Below are positions 7,560-15,846 of a DNA stretch of 64,000 bases, in pieces; position 1 is the first letter of the stretch, and every line of letters begins with the position of its first letter. Under the pieces are notes generated by a model, which saw only the letters and a list, made by a program, of their open reading frames with translations, was not told where the DNA came from and did no database searches. The stretch spans positions 1 to 64,000 of the forward strand of contig NZ_JAUQWH010000022.1 of the NCBI RefSeq assembly GCF_030757795.1. The letters are read 5' to 3'. Origin of the DNA: Actinoplanes oryzae (GTDB taxonomy: Bacteria > Actinomycetota > Actinomycetes > Mycobacteriales > Micromonosporaceae). The translations under genes were made by a program, and so were the position numbers.

Positions 7560-7564
7560 GCACC

Positions 7565-8305
7565 ATGACCAACCCCCGCGTCCGGTCGGTGCTGCTGTCC
7601 CGGCTGAACCCGCAAGGCGGCCGCCCCCACTCCTCCCAGGGCGAGATCCTCGACGAGCTGCGCCGGTGCATCCTCGACGGCGAGGTCCCGCCCGGGTCGC
7701 CGATCCCCGTGGACGGTGTCGCGGCGACGTTCGGCGTGAGCCGCATCCCCGTACGCGAGGCCCTCATGACCCTGATCGGCGAGGGCCTGGTCGATCACCG
7801 CGCCCGCACCGGCTACCGCGTGACGAAGCTGACCGCCGCCGAGTTCGCGGAGATCTATCTCGTACGCGAGGCGCTGGAGACCGCCGCGCTGCGGGTGGCC
7901 GCCGGGCTCGCGGACGACGCGGCGGTGACCGAGGCGCGAGCTGCCCACGCGGCCCTCGGTGCCGCCGTCGAGAGCGGCGACGGGCAGGCACACCATCGGG
8001 AGAGCCGCCGTTTCCACCTGGCGCTGATCCGGCCGTGCGGGATGCGCCGCCTGGTGCACATGCTGACCGCGGCCTGGAACATGACCGAGCCGCTGCAGCC
8101 GATGGCCCACCTCGGCGCCGCCGAGCGGGAGCTGCTGCACCGGGATCACGACGCGATGCTCGAAGCCTTCACCGCGCGCGACGGTGCGCGGCTCATCGAC
8201 CTGTGCGGGGCGCATCACCGGCGGCTGCAGGATTACATCGCACGGCTGCCCCGGGACACCGGGCTCTTCCAGGAGACAGATATATCTCTCCGATCATCTG
8301 AGTGA
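7565..8305 (+). CDS. GntR-family (FCD/FadR subfamily) transcriptional regulator
   Basis: This 246-residue regulator has an N-terminal winged helix (GEILDELRRCILDGEVPPGSPIPVDGVAATFGVSRIPVREALMTLIGEGLV, ~25-75). An all-helical FCD effector domain follows, with YLVREALETAALR and HHRESRRFHLALI, whose Asp/His residues normally bind metal and a carboxylate ligand. It precedes the permease-racemase-SDR genes on the same strand and is the obvious local regulator. The chosen ATG sits 5 nt after a strong hairpin, leaving no room for an accessible Shine-Dalgarno sequence. GTG at 7589 (codon 9) is an alternative start. The inducer is probably a catabolite of the downstream pathway (inference). Confidence 0.85.
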   Translation: MTNPRVRSVLLSRLNPQGGRPHSSQGEILDELRRCILDGEVPPGSPIPVDGVAATFGVSRIPVREALMTLIGEGLVDHRARTGYRVTKLTAAEFAEIYLVREALETAALRVAAGLADDAAVTEARAAHAALGAAVESGDGQAHHRESRRFHLALIRPCGMRRLVHMLTAAWNMTEPLQPMAHLGAAERELLHRDHDAMLEAFTARDGARLIDLCGAHHRRLQDYIARLPRDTGLFQETDISLRSSE

Positions 8306-8362
8306 AACAGCGCATTCCTAGCGTGAGCAGCATTGACGCCGCTCGACCTCTGGGGAGTGCGC

Positions 8363-9880
8363 ATGCCCGATCACGCCAATAACGACCTCGTCGAAGCCGC
8401 CGGGATGCCGGTCGGCGCCGGCGCCATCAAACCCGGGTACGACCCGCGCCTCACCAACGAGGACCTCGCGCCGCTGCGGAAGCAGTCGTGGGGCTCGTAC
8501 AACATCTTCGCCTTCTGGATGTCCGACGTGCACAGCGTCGGCGGCTACGTGACGGCGGGCAGCCTCTTCGCCCTGGGCCTGTCGAGCTGGCAGGTCCTGG
8601 TGAGCCTGCTGGTCGGCATCACGATCGTCTACTTCTTCTGCAACCTGGTCGCCAAGCCGAGCCAGCGGACCGGGGTCCCGTACCCGGTGATCTGCCGCAC
8701 GGTCTTCGGCGTGCTGGGCGCCAACGTGCCGGCGATCATCCGCGGCGCGATCGCCGTCGCCTGGTACGGCATCCAGACCTACCTGGCCAGCGCGGCCCTC
8801 GACGTCGTGGTGCTCAAGCTCTTCCCGGACCTCGCGCCCTACGCCGACGTGAACCAGTACGGCTTCCTCGGGCTGCCCCTGCTCGGCTGGTGCTCGTACG
8901 CGCTGCTCTGGGTCCTGCAGGCCGCCGTCTTCTGGACCGGCATGGAGACGATCCGCAAGTTCATCGACTTCTGCGGGCCGGCCGTCTACGTGGTGATGGT
9001 CGCGCTGGCCGGGTATCTCATCTACAAGGCCGGCTGGGGTCACATCAACCTGAGCCTCGGCGACGTCGAGTACACCGGCTTCGACGCGATTCCGGTCATG
9101 CTCGGGGCGATCGCGCTCGTGGTGTCGTACTTCTCCGGGCCGATGCTGAACTTCGGGGACTTCAGCCGGTACGGCAAGTCGTTCCGCGCGGTCCAGACCG
9201 GCAACCTGCTCGGCCTGCCCGTCAACTTCCTCGCCTTCTCGATCCTGGTCGTGGTGACGTCGTCGCTGACGATCCCGGTCTTCGGCGAGCTGATCACCGA
9301 CCCGGTCGCCACGGTGGCCCGGATCGACAGCACGTTCGCGATCGTGCTGGGCGCGCTGACCTTCACCATCGCCACGATCGGCATCAACATCGTGGCGAAC
9401 TTCATCTCGCCCGCCTTCGACTTCTCCAACGTCAGCCCGCAGCGGATCAGCTGGCGGGCCGGCGGCATGATCGCGGCCGTCGGCTCGGTGCTGATCACAC
9501 CGTGGAACCTCTACAACAACCCGGACGTCATCCACTACACGCTGGAGACGCTCGGCGCCTTCATCGGGCCGCTGTTCGGGGTGCTGATCGCCGACTATTA
9601 CCTGATCAAGAAGCAGGTCGTGGACGTCGACGACCTGTTCACCATGTCGCCGGAAGGCCGCTACTGGTACCGCAAGGGGTACAACCCGCCGGCCATCATC
9701 GCCACCGCCATCGGCGCGGTCGTCGCGATGGTGCCGGTGCTGTGGACCGACGGTCCCGGCATGCACACCACGGCGCAGTACAGCTGGTTCATCGGCATGG
9801 GTCTCGGCTTCGTCGCGTACCTGCTGCTCGTCCCGCGCCGTACGCCGGTGACCGCCGAGGAAGAACTCGTGAGCGCCTGA
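8363..9880 (+). CDS. NCS1 family nucleobase/hydantoin/allantoin permease
   Basis: This 505-residue, roughly 12-helix cation symporter belongs to the NCS1 family, which imports cytosine, purines, allantoin or hydantoins. Visible hallmarks are LRKQSWGSYNIFAFWMSDVHSVGGY in the first helix, AWYGIQTYLASAAL, and FISPAFDFSNVSPQRISWRAGG. The ATG was chosen because GGGAG lies 7 nt upstream; a TTG 30 bp earlier is possible but lacks a ribosome binding site. The stop overlaps the next start (TGATG), so the permease and racemase are translationally coupled. Pairing with a hydantoin racemase-like gene suggests a hydantoin or allantoin substrate, but this is inference. Confidence 0.88.
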   Translation: MPDHANNDLVEAAGMPVGAGAIKPGYDPRLTNEDLAPLRKQSWGSYNIFAFWMSDVHSVGGYVTAGSLFALGLSSWQVLVSLLVGITIVYFFCNLVAKPSQRTGVPYPVICRTVFGVLGANVPAIIRGAIAVAWYGIQTYLASAALDVVVLKLFPDLAPYADVNQYGFLGLPLLGWCSYALLWVLQAAVFWTGMETIRKFIDFCGPAVYVVMVALAGYLIYKAGWGHINLSLGDVEYTGFDAIPVMLGAIALVVSYFSGPMLNFGDFSRYGKSFRAVQTGNLLGLPVNFLAFSILVVVTSSLTIPVFGELITDPVATVARIDSTFAIVLGALTFTIATIGINIVANFISPAFDFSNVSPQRISWRAGGMIAAVGSVLITPWNLYNNPDVIHYTLETLGAFIGPLFGVLIADYYLIKKQVVDVDDLFTMSPEGRYWYRKGYNPPAIIATAIGAVVAMVPVLWTDGPGMHTTAQYSWFIGMGLGFVAYLLLVPRRTPVTAEEELVSA

Positions 9881-10578
9881 TGCACCTGCGCGTCATCAAT
9901 CCCAACACCACGGAGGCGATGACCGTGACGATCGGGGAGAGTGCCCGGGCCGTGGCCGGTCCGGGCACCCGCCTCGACGCGGTGACCTCCGCCACCGGCC
10001 CGGCGTCGATCGAGAGCCACTACGACGAGGCGCTGAGCGTGCCGGGGCTGCTCGCGGAGGTTGCCCGCGGCGAGCGCGAGGGCGTGGACGGCTATGTGAT
10101 CGCCTGCTTCGGCGACCCCGGCCTCGACGCGGCACGCGAGCTGGCGGCGGGCCCGGTCGTCGGGATCGCGGAGGGCGCGATGCACGCGGCGGCCCTGGTG
10201 GGGCGCGGCTTCAGCGTGGTGACCACATTGGATCGTACGAAGGGGCGGGCGTGGGAGCTCGCCGAGCGCTACGGCGCCCCCTGCAAGGGGGTGTACGCCT
10301 GTGACATCCCGGTGCTGGACCTCGACAAGGACCCGGGCGTGCTCGACCGGGTCGTCACCCTCGCCCGCGAGGCGCTGGCCCGCGACGGGACGGACGTCAT
10401 AGTCCTGGGCTGCGCCGGGATGGCCGACCTGGCGGCCCGGGCCTCGGCCCGGCTGGGCGTCCCGGTCGTCGACGGGGTCGCGGCCGCCACGGTGCTCGTC
10501 CAGGCGCTGGTCACCCTCGGACTGCGGACTTCCAAGCATGTCGAGTACGCCACCCCGCCCGCCAAGGAGTACAAGTAG
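9880..10578 (+). CDS. Aspartate/glutamate/hydantoin racemase family protein
   Basis: The 232-residue enzyme begins with LRVINPNTTEAMT, the signature of the HyuE/Asp-Glu racemase superfamily. It carries the two catalytic-type cysteines in ACFGDPGLDA (Cys76) and VLGCAGM (Cys178), which act as paired acid/base residues. Hydantoin or allantoin racemases of this group interconvert enantiomers before ring opening. It overlaps the permease stop by one base and is followed by an SDR gene after 4 bp, so the three form an operon. No hydantoinase or carbamoylase is present in this cluster, so the full pathway cannot be assigned. Cytosolic. Confidence 0.85.
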   Translation: MHLRVINPNTTEAMTVTIGESARAVAGPGTRLDAVTSATGPASIESHYDEALSVPGLLAEVARGEREGVDGYVIACFGDPGLDAARELAAGPVVGIAEGAMHAAALVGRGFSVVTTLDRTKGRAWELAERYGAPCKGVYACDIPVLDLDKDPGVLDRVVTLAREALARDGTDVIVLGCAGMADLAARASARLGVPVVDGVAAATVLVQALVTLGLRTSKHVEYATPPAKEYK

Positions 10579-10582
10579 CCGG

Positions 10583-11314
10583 GTGACAATCGTGGTGACC
10601 GGCGGCGGCCGGGGAATCGGCCGGGCCATCGTCGAGCGGCTCGGGGCGGACGGGCACACCGTCGCCGTCATCGAGCGTGACGCCGAGTCGCTGGCCTGGG
10701 CGGCGGCGGACGACCGGATCGTGCCCGTGATCGGTGACGCGGCGGACCCCGGCGTCGCCGCACGCGCCGCGGCGGTGGGAGCGACGCTGACGGGCTGGGT
10801 CAACAACGCGGCCGTCTTCGAGGACGCCTGGCTGCACGAGGACCCGCGGCAGGTGTCGTCGATCATCGCCCGCAACCTGGACCCCGTGATCGTGGGCTGT
10901 GCGGCGGCCCTCGCCGCGGGCTGCCCGGCGCTCGTCAACGTGTCGTCGCACCAGGCCACCCGGCCGGTCCGGGGCGCGCTGCCCTACGCGACCGCCAAGG
11001 CCGCGGTGGAGGGGCTGACCCGGGCGCTCGCCGTGGACTACGGGCCGAGGGGCGTACGCGTGAATGCCGTTGCCCTGGGATCGATCGCCACCGAGCGCTC
11101 GGACGCCCATGTCGCGGGCCTCGCCCCGGCCGCCGCGGAGCACTTCGACCGGGAGATCGCCCTGCTGCAGCCGCTGGGCCGGCTCGGCCGGGCGGCCGAG
11201 GTCGCGGACGTCGTGGCCTTCCTGCTCTCCGGGGCGGCGAGCTTCGTCAACGGCGCGATCCTGCCCGTCGACGGCGGCCGCTCGGCCGTGGGCCGAGACC
11301 CCGAGGAGGCCTGA
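10583..11314 (+). CDS. SDR family oxidoreductase
   Basis: This is a classical short-chain dehydrogenase/reductase of 243 residues. The NAD(P)-binding TGGGRGIG lies at ~6-13, the NNAA motif is in WVNNAAVFED, and the catalytic set is Ser121/122 (NVSSHQ), Tyr135 and Lys139 (YATAK). GSIATER and the C-terminal VAFLLSGAASFVNGAILPVDGG are typical. GTG at 10583 is chosen because it gives the normal N terminus directly before the first strand. It follows the racemase by 4 bp and should oxidise or reduce a pathway intermediate. Substrate unknown. Confidence 0.88.
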   Translation: MTIVVTGGGRGIGRAIVERLGADGHTVAVIERDAESLAWAAADDRIVPVIGDAADPGVAARAAAVGATLTGWVNNAAVFEDAWLHEDPRQVSSIIARNLDPVIVGCAAALAAGCPALVNVSSHQATRPVRGALPYATAKAAVEGLTRALAVDYGPRGVRVNAVALGSIATERSDAHVAGLAPAAAEHFDREIALLQPLGRLGRAAEVADVVAFLLSGAASFVNGAILPVDGGRSAVGRDPEEA

Positions 11315-11362
11315 GCCCGGGATGTCCGGGCACGCATGACTGTCCCGCGGGTCACTGTCGGA

Positions 11363-11368
11363 TAGCCT
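11363..11368 (+). promoter_or_regulatory. -10 element, leaderless start of helicase-nuclease gene
   Basis: TAGCCT is followed by 7 nt and then ATG at 11376, with no Shine-Dalgarno sequence. Confidence 0.5.
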
Positions 11369-11375
11369 GCGAAGA

Positions 11376-14300
11376 ATGCCGGAGCCCGAGCCCGAGACGC
11401 CCACCCTGATCCGGGATCGGGCCGTCGCCGTCGCGGACTACCTGCTGGCCGTGCGCGCGCAGCTCGAGCGGCCGGCCCGCACGCTGCCCGCCGACGCCCT
11501 GCGGCTCGAGACCCTGCCCGGCCACCCGGCGTGCCAGGTGGGCCCGGGCGCCGACGGCACGACCTGGCTGCGCGTCGGCCTGCCCGACCTGCCCGGCCCG
11601 GCGCCGGTGCCGACCGAGCTGCGCCGCCACCTCAACGAGGAGGCCGAGCCGCACCCCGACTACGAGGCCTGGCGCGAGCAGGTCTGGCGGCCCTGGGAGG
11701 AGCTGACCCGCACCACCGAGGACACCCGCGAGCTGCACCGGCGGCTCTTCGACCTCATGCACCAGCTCGACATGACCACGGTCACCACCGAGCTGGTCTG
11801 GGGCCACGGCATCCTGGAGACCGAGGTGGCCGGCGAGCGGGTGCGCTATCCGCTGGTCGCCACGCCGGTCATCGTCGAGTACGACGCCGACCGGGCCCTG
11901 GTCACCGTCTCCCCGCAGGGGCCGTCGCGGCTCCAGACCGACGCGCTGAGCGGGCTCGACGAGCGCTATCTGCGGCAGCTGCTCGCCCTGGCCGGCCCCG
12001 CGGGCACGGTCGAGGTGGACCTGTGGGACGACTTCGCGCGGCGGGAGCTCTTCGAGCGGGCGCTGACCCGGCTGGGGCACGACAAACTGGTGGTGGAGGC
12101 GGGCGCCGGACTGGCCGAGAGCGGCATCGTGGACACCGGAGTGCTTTTCGCGCGGCCCCGCCAGCGACTGCTGCGCGGCTTCCTCGAGAGTCTGCGGGAC
12201 AGGCTGCTCGACGGCGACACGGCGAGCATCGGCGCGCTCGCCGCGATCGTCGCGCACGAGCCCAGCAAGCTGCGGATGCCCGACGACCGGCCGGAGGAGT
12301 GGCAGCGGGTGGGGGAGCGGCTGCTCATGCCGCTGCCCACCAACGAGGCGCAGGAGTCGATCGCGCGCCGGCTCGCCCAGCACCGCAACGTCGCCGTGCA
12401 GGGGCCGCCGGGCACCGGCAAGACGCACACCATTCGCAACCTCATCTGCCACCTGATGGCGAACGGCAAGCGGGTGCTCGTCGTCGCGCAGAAGGAGGAC
12501 CCGCTGCGGGTGCTGCGGGACGGGCTGCCCGAGGGCGTACGGGCGCTGTGTCTGGCGGTCCTCGGCCGGACGACCGACCAGCTGGTGCAGCTGCAGCTCG
12601 CCGCGCGGGAGCTGAGCGACCGCGCCGCCACGCTCGACCAGCGTGCCGAGGCGACGCGGGTGGCCCGGCTCACCGAGCGGCTGGAGGAGGCCGAGCGGGA
12701 GCTGGCGCGGGCGCAGGGCGGGCTGCGGTCGATCGCCGAGAGCGAGGCCGCGACCTATCGCCTCGACGACGTGGCGCTGACCCCGGCCGAGGTGGGCGCC
12801 TGGCTGCGCGAACGTGCCGCTGCCCAGGGCGGCATCCCCGACGCCGTCGATCCGCACGCGGGGCCGCCGCTGGCCGGCGACGATTTCGCGCGGCTGCTCG
12901 AGCTGGCGAGCCGGCTCACGCCCGCGGACCGGGACGCGGCGCTGCGGGAGTTGCCGGACGTCGCCGCGCTGCCGGCCGCCACGCGGGCGAAGAGCGACCG
13001 ATCCGAGCGGGCGGCGGCCGCCGAGCGGGTGTCCCGGCTCGTCGCGGCCGGGCTTGACCCCGAGGGCGTACGCGACCAGGGGCCGGACGCCGTCGCGGAG
13101 CTCCTCGACGGGCTGCGCGAGGCGGTCGCGTGGCTGCACCGGCGCGAGGGCACGTGGACCGACCGGCTCGGCCGTCTCGTCGCCGATCCGCACTGGGCGA
13201 CCCGCTGGGACGACCACGTGGCAGCCACCGCGACGTTGCAGGCCGAGCTGGCGACGCTGACCCGCGGGCTCGCCGGGCACCGGATCGGCGTGCCCGCCCC
13301 GCTGGCCGCCGAGCCCCGGCGCCTCCTGGCCGGTCTGACTGATCTGCACCGCCGGTTCGCCGCGGGCCGGGGAGTGAACCGGCTGCTGCAAGCACCCTTG
13401 TGGAAGCTCGCCGACGAGGTACGGGTCGACGACGAGCCGCTGCGCACCACGGACGACGTGGACCTGGCCGTCGCCTGGGTGCGCCGGGCGCAGGCGCAGC
13501 GCCGGCTCGGCGAGCACTGGGCGGAGTGGATCCAGCGCCTCGACATCCCCACGCGGGACGGACCTCCGGAGGTGTGGGCGGGGTCGCTGCTCGCCGAGGC
13601 GGCCCAGTCGCTCGCCTTCGACGCGCGGCAGTGGCCCGAGCTGGCCGGTCGCCTGGCCCGGGTCGTGCCGCAGCAGGAGGCCGCCCTCGACGCGGCCCGG
13701 CTGGCGGAGGTGGCCGAGCTGGTCGCCGAGGCGCCGGTGGTCTTCGAGCTCGACCGGCTGGACGCGGCCGACCGCGCCGTGGCGGACGGCCTCGCGCCCT
13801 GGCCCGAGGCTGTGCGCGCGTGGCGGACGCTGGACGGCTGGGACGAGTTCCGGGCGGAGACCTCGCGGCTGCTGGCGCTGCGGGAGGACGTACGCGACTA
13901 TCTCGGGCTGCGCGATCGCCTGGCCCTCGCGGCGCCGCTGTGGGCCGCGCAGGTGGAGGCCGGGGTGGTGCCCGCGGTGTCCGGGACGGCGTGCCTGCGG
14001 GCGTGGCGGTGGCGGCAGGCGCAGACCTGGTTCGACGAGGTGGTCGGCAGCGTCGACCCGGCCGTGCTGAACCGCCGCGTCGAGCAGGGCCGCGAGCGGA
14101 TCCGCGGGCTCACCGCCGAGCTGGTCGTGGCCTCCGCCTGGCTCGAGGTCTCCCGCGCGCTGGACGACCGCCGCCGGGCGGCCCTCGCCGACTGGACCAC
14201 CGCCCTGCGCAAGATCGGCAAGGGTACGGGCCGCAGCGCCGCCGCCTGGCAGGCCCACGCCCAGCGGGCCATGGAGTCCGCCGTCGACGCCGTCCCGGTA

Positions 14301-15602
14301 TGGGTCATGTCGGTCGACCGCGCGATCGAGCAGTTCGCCGGCGGCGCCCGCTTCGACGTCGTGATCGTCGACGAGGCGTCCCAGGCCGACCTGTTCTCCC
14401 TGCCGATCCTCTCCCTCGCCGAGCGCGCGGTCGTGGTCGGCGACGACCAGCAGATCGGCCCGCAGTTGGGCTTCGTCGCCCCGGTCACCGGCCTGATCCA
14501 CAGCCACCTGCGCGACGTTCCGTCGGCGGAGCACTTCGACCCCGAGTCGTCGCTCTACGACCACGCCGTACGCCGCTCGCCCGAGCGCATCCTGCTCACC
14601 GAGCACTTCCGGTGCGTGCCGCAGATCATCGAGTTCTCGTCCAAGCACTACTACGACTCGAAGATCCAGCCGTTGCGCGCCGACCGCCCGGCCCTCGACC
14701 CGGTCCGTGTCGTGTTCCTTCCCGACGGCACCCGCGGGCCGGTGGAGGGCTACGGCGAAGTCAACGTGCCGGAGGCGGAGGCGCTGGTCGCCCGGGTGGC
14801 AGCCCTGGTCGCGGACCCGGCGTACAGCGGCAGGACCCTCGGCGTGATCAGCCTGCTGAGCACGAGCGGGCAGGCGACCTACCTGCTCGCCCGTCTGCGC
14901 GAGACCATCGGCGAGGACGAGATGGAGGCCCGGCGCCTGCGCGTCGGTGACGCCTACACGTTCCAGGGCGACGAACGCGACGTGGTCCTGCTGTCGCTCG
15001 TCGTCTCGGACACCGACGGCCGGGTCGCGGCGTTCACCAAGCGCGAATACCACCGCCGCGTCAACGTCGCCGCCTCGCGCGCCCGGGACCAACTGTGGAT
15101 CTTCCATTCCGTACGCCAGGAGGCTCTCCGCGACGACGACGCGCGGGCACTGCTGTTGTCCTACTTCGCGGGCGGCGCGATGCCCGGGGAAGCGTCGGAC
15201 CTGACCCTGGCGGACGCCGAGCGGCTCTGCACGAACGACTTCGAACGCGAGGTGCTGCGCCGCCTCTGGGCGCGCGGCCACCGCCCCACGCCGCAGTACC
15301 GCATCGGCGGCTACCGCATCGACTTCGTCCTCAACGCCCCGGGCGGCCGCCGGCTCGCCATCGAGTGCGACGGCGACACGTACGAGGGTCCGGAGCAGTG
15401 GGAAACCGACATGCGCAGGCAGGCCGTCCTCGAGCGCGTCGGCAACTGCGTCTTCGTCCGCATCCGCGGCAGCATCTTCGCCCGCGAGCCGGACGCCGCC
15501 CTCCGCCCCCTCTGGCAGCGCCTCGACGAACTGCGTATCTCGCCATGTGCTGATCCCGGCCCTTCCGGCGGGCCCGCGGCGGGCCCGACGATGGGGGCAT
15601 GA
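11376..15602 (+). CDS. Large SF1 helicase fused to a C-terminal PD-(D/E)XK/Vsr-like nuclease
   Basis: The 1408-residue protein has Walker A GPPGTGKT at 343-350 and Walker B VIVDEASQAD around 996-1005, separated by ~650 residues that include a charged helical, probably coiled-coil stretch after ~410. Motif III (VVVGDDQQIGPQ), motif IV (LTEHFRCVPQII) and motif V/VI (VGDAYTFQGDERDVVLLSLV, then RRVNVAASRARDQLWI) complete a Upf1/Dna2-like helicase. Residues ~1289-1395 form a nuclease of the DUF559/MTES_1575 (Vsr-fold) type, with FEREVLRRLWARGH, Asp1316 in IDFVL and Glu1330-Cys-Asp1332. Similar fusions occur in phage-defence genes. Residues 1-340 have no obvious domain. The stop overlaps the truncated cupin start (ATGA). 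Confidence 0.85.
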   Translation: MPEPEPETPTLIRDRAVAVADYLLAVRAQLERPARTLPADALRLETLPGHPACQVGPGADGTTWLRVGLPDLPGPAPVPTELRRHLNEEAEPHPDYEAWREQVWRPWEELTRTTEDTRELHRRLFDLMHQLDMTTVTTELVWGHGILETEVAGERVRYPLVATPVIVEYDADRALVTVSPQGPSRLQTDALSGLDERYLRQLLALAGPAGTVEVDLWDDFARRELFERALTRLGHDKLVVEAGAGLAESGIVDTGVLFARPRQRLLRGFLESLRDRLLDGDTASIGALAAIVAHEPSKLRMPDDRPEEWQRVGERLLMPLPTNEAQESIARRLAQHRNVAVQGPPGTGKTHTIRNLICHLMANGKRVLVVAQKEDPLRVLRDGLPEGVRALCLAVLGRTTDQLVQLQLAARELSDRAATLDQRAEATRVARLTERLEEAERELARAQGGLRSIAESEAATYRLDDVALTPAEVGAWLRERAAAQGGIPDAVDPHAGPPLAGDDFARLLELASRLTPADRDAALRELPDVAALPAATRAKSDRSERAAAAERVSRLVAAGLDPEGVRDQGPDAVAELLDGLREAVAWLHRREGTWTDRLGRLVADPHWATRWDDHVAATATLQAELATLTRGLAGHRIGVPAPLAAEPRRLLAGLTDLHRRFAAGRGVNRLLQAPLWKLADEVRVDDEPLRTTDDVDLAVAWVRRAQAQRRLGEHWAEWIQRLDIPTRDGPPEVWAGSLLAEAAQSLAFDARQWPELAGRLARVVPQQEAALDAARLAEVAELVAEAPVVFELDRLDAADRAVADGLAPWPEAVRAWRTLDGWDEFRAETSRLLALREDVRDYLGLRDRLALAAPLWAAQVEAGVVPAVSGTACLRAWRWRQAQTWFDEVVGSVDPAVLNRRVEQGRERIRGLTAELVVASAWLEVSRALDDRRRAALADWTTALRKIGKGTGRSAAAWQAHAQRAMESAVDAVPVWVMSVDRAIEQFAGGARFDVVIVDEASQADLFSLPILSLAERAVVVGDDQQIGPQLGFVAPVTGLIHSHLRDVPSAEHFDPESSLYDHAVRRSPERILLTEHFRCVPQIIEFSSKHYYDSKIQPLRADRPALDPVRVVFLPDGTRGPVEGYGEVNVPEAEALVARVAALVADPAYSGRTLGVISLLSTSGQATYLLARLRETIGEDEMEARRLRVGDAYTFQGDERDVVLLSLVVSDTDGRVAAFTKREYHRRVNVAASRARDQLWIFHSVRQEALRDDDARALLLSYFAGGAMPGEASDLTLADAERLCTNDFEREVLRRLWARGHRPTPQYRIGGYRIDFVLNAPGGRRLAIECDGDTYEGPEQWETDMRRQAVLERVGNCVFVRIRGSIFAREPDAALRPLWQRLDELRISPCADPGPSGGPAAGPTMGA

Positions 15603-15841
15603 GCGAACCGATCTCCTTGACCGCGGCGCTGGCCTCGTTCGCCGAGCTGTGGAGCCCGCGCATTGTGACCCGGGTCAACGACTACGACGTCCGCATCGCG
15701 AAGGTGCGGGGCGAGCACAAGCCCTCGTCGGCAAGCGGCGCGTCGATCCTGATGGTCGAGCCGTCGGGGACGCTGACCGTGGGCGACCGGCACGAGGACG
15801 TGCCCGGTCACGTCGACGCGACGACCGGGCACGCCCTGTAG
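15599..15841 (+). pseudogene. Cupin-domain gene with internal in-frame deletion of the barrel core
   Basis: The 80 residues match both ends of a common ~115-120-residue actinobacterial cupin: LTAALASFAELWSPRIVTRVNDYDVRIAKVRGEH at the start and HKPSSASGASILMVEPSGTLTVGDRHEDVPGH at the end. The middle is missing. It normally holds the HxH...E metal motif, the two turns of the barrel and VPRGxEH. The junction is at 15713-15718 (Glu39-His40), where GEH and the later EH would coincide, as if a GAGCAC microhomology had recombined out ~39 codons. The frame is preserved, but the protein should lack the metal site. It is coupled to the helicase by ATGA. Confidence 0.75.
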
Positions 15842-15846
15842 GGCCG

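Noticed and set aside
11352-15281. A 1309-codon open frame on the minus strand opposite the helicase-nuclease
   Set aside because: It is antisense to a protein with intact helicase and nuclease motifs, and its own translation is low-complexity Gly/Ala/Arg/Leu without any domain. Long antisense frames are expected at this GC content.
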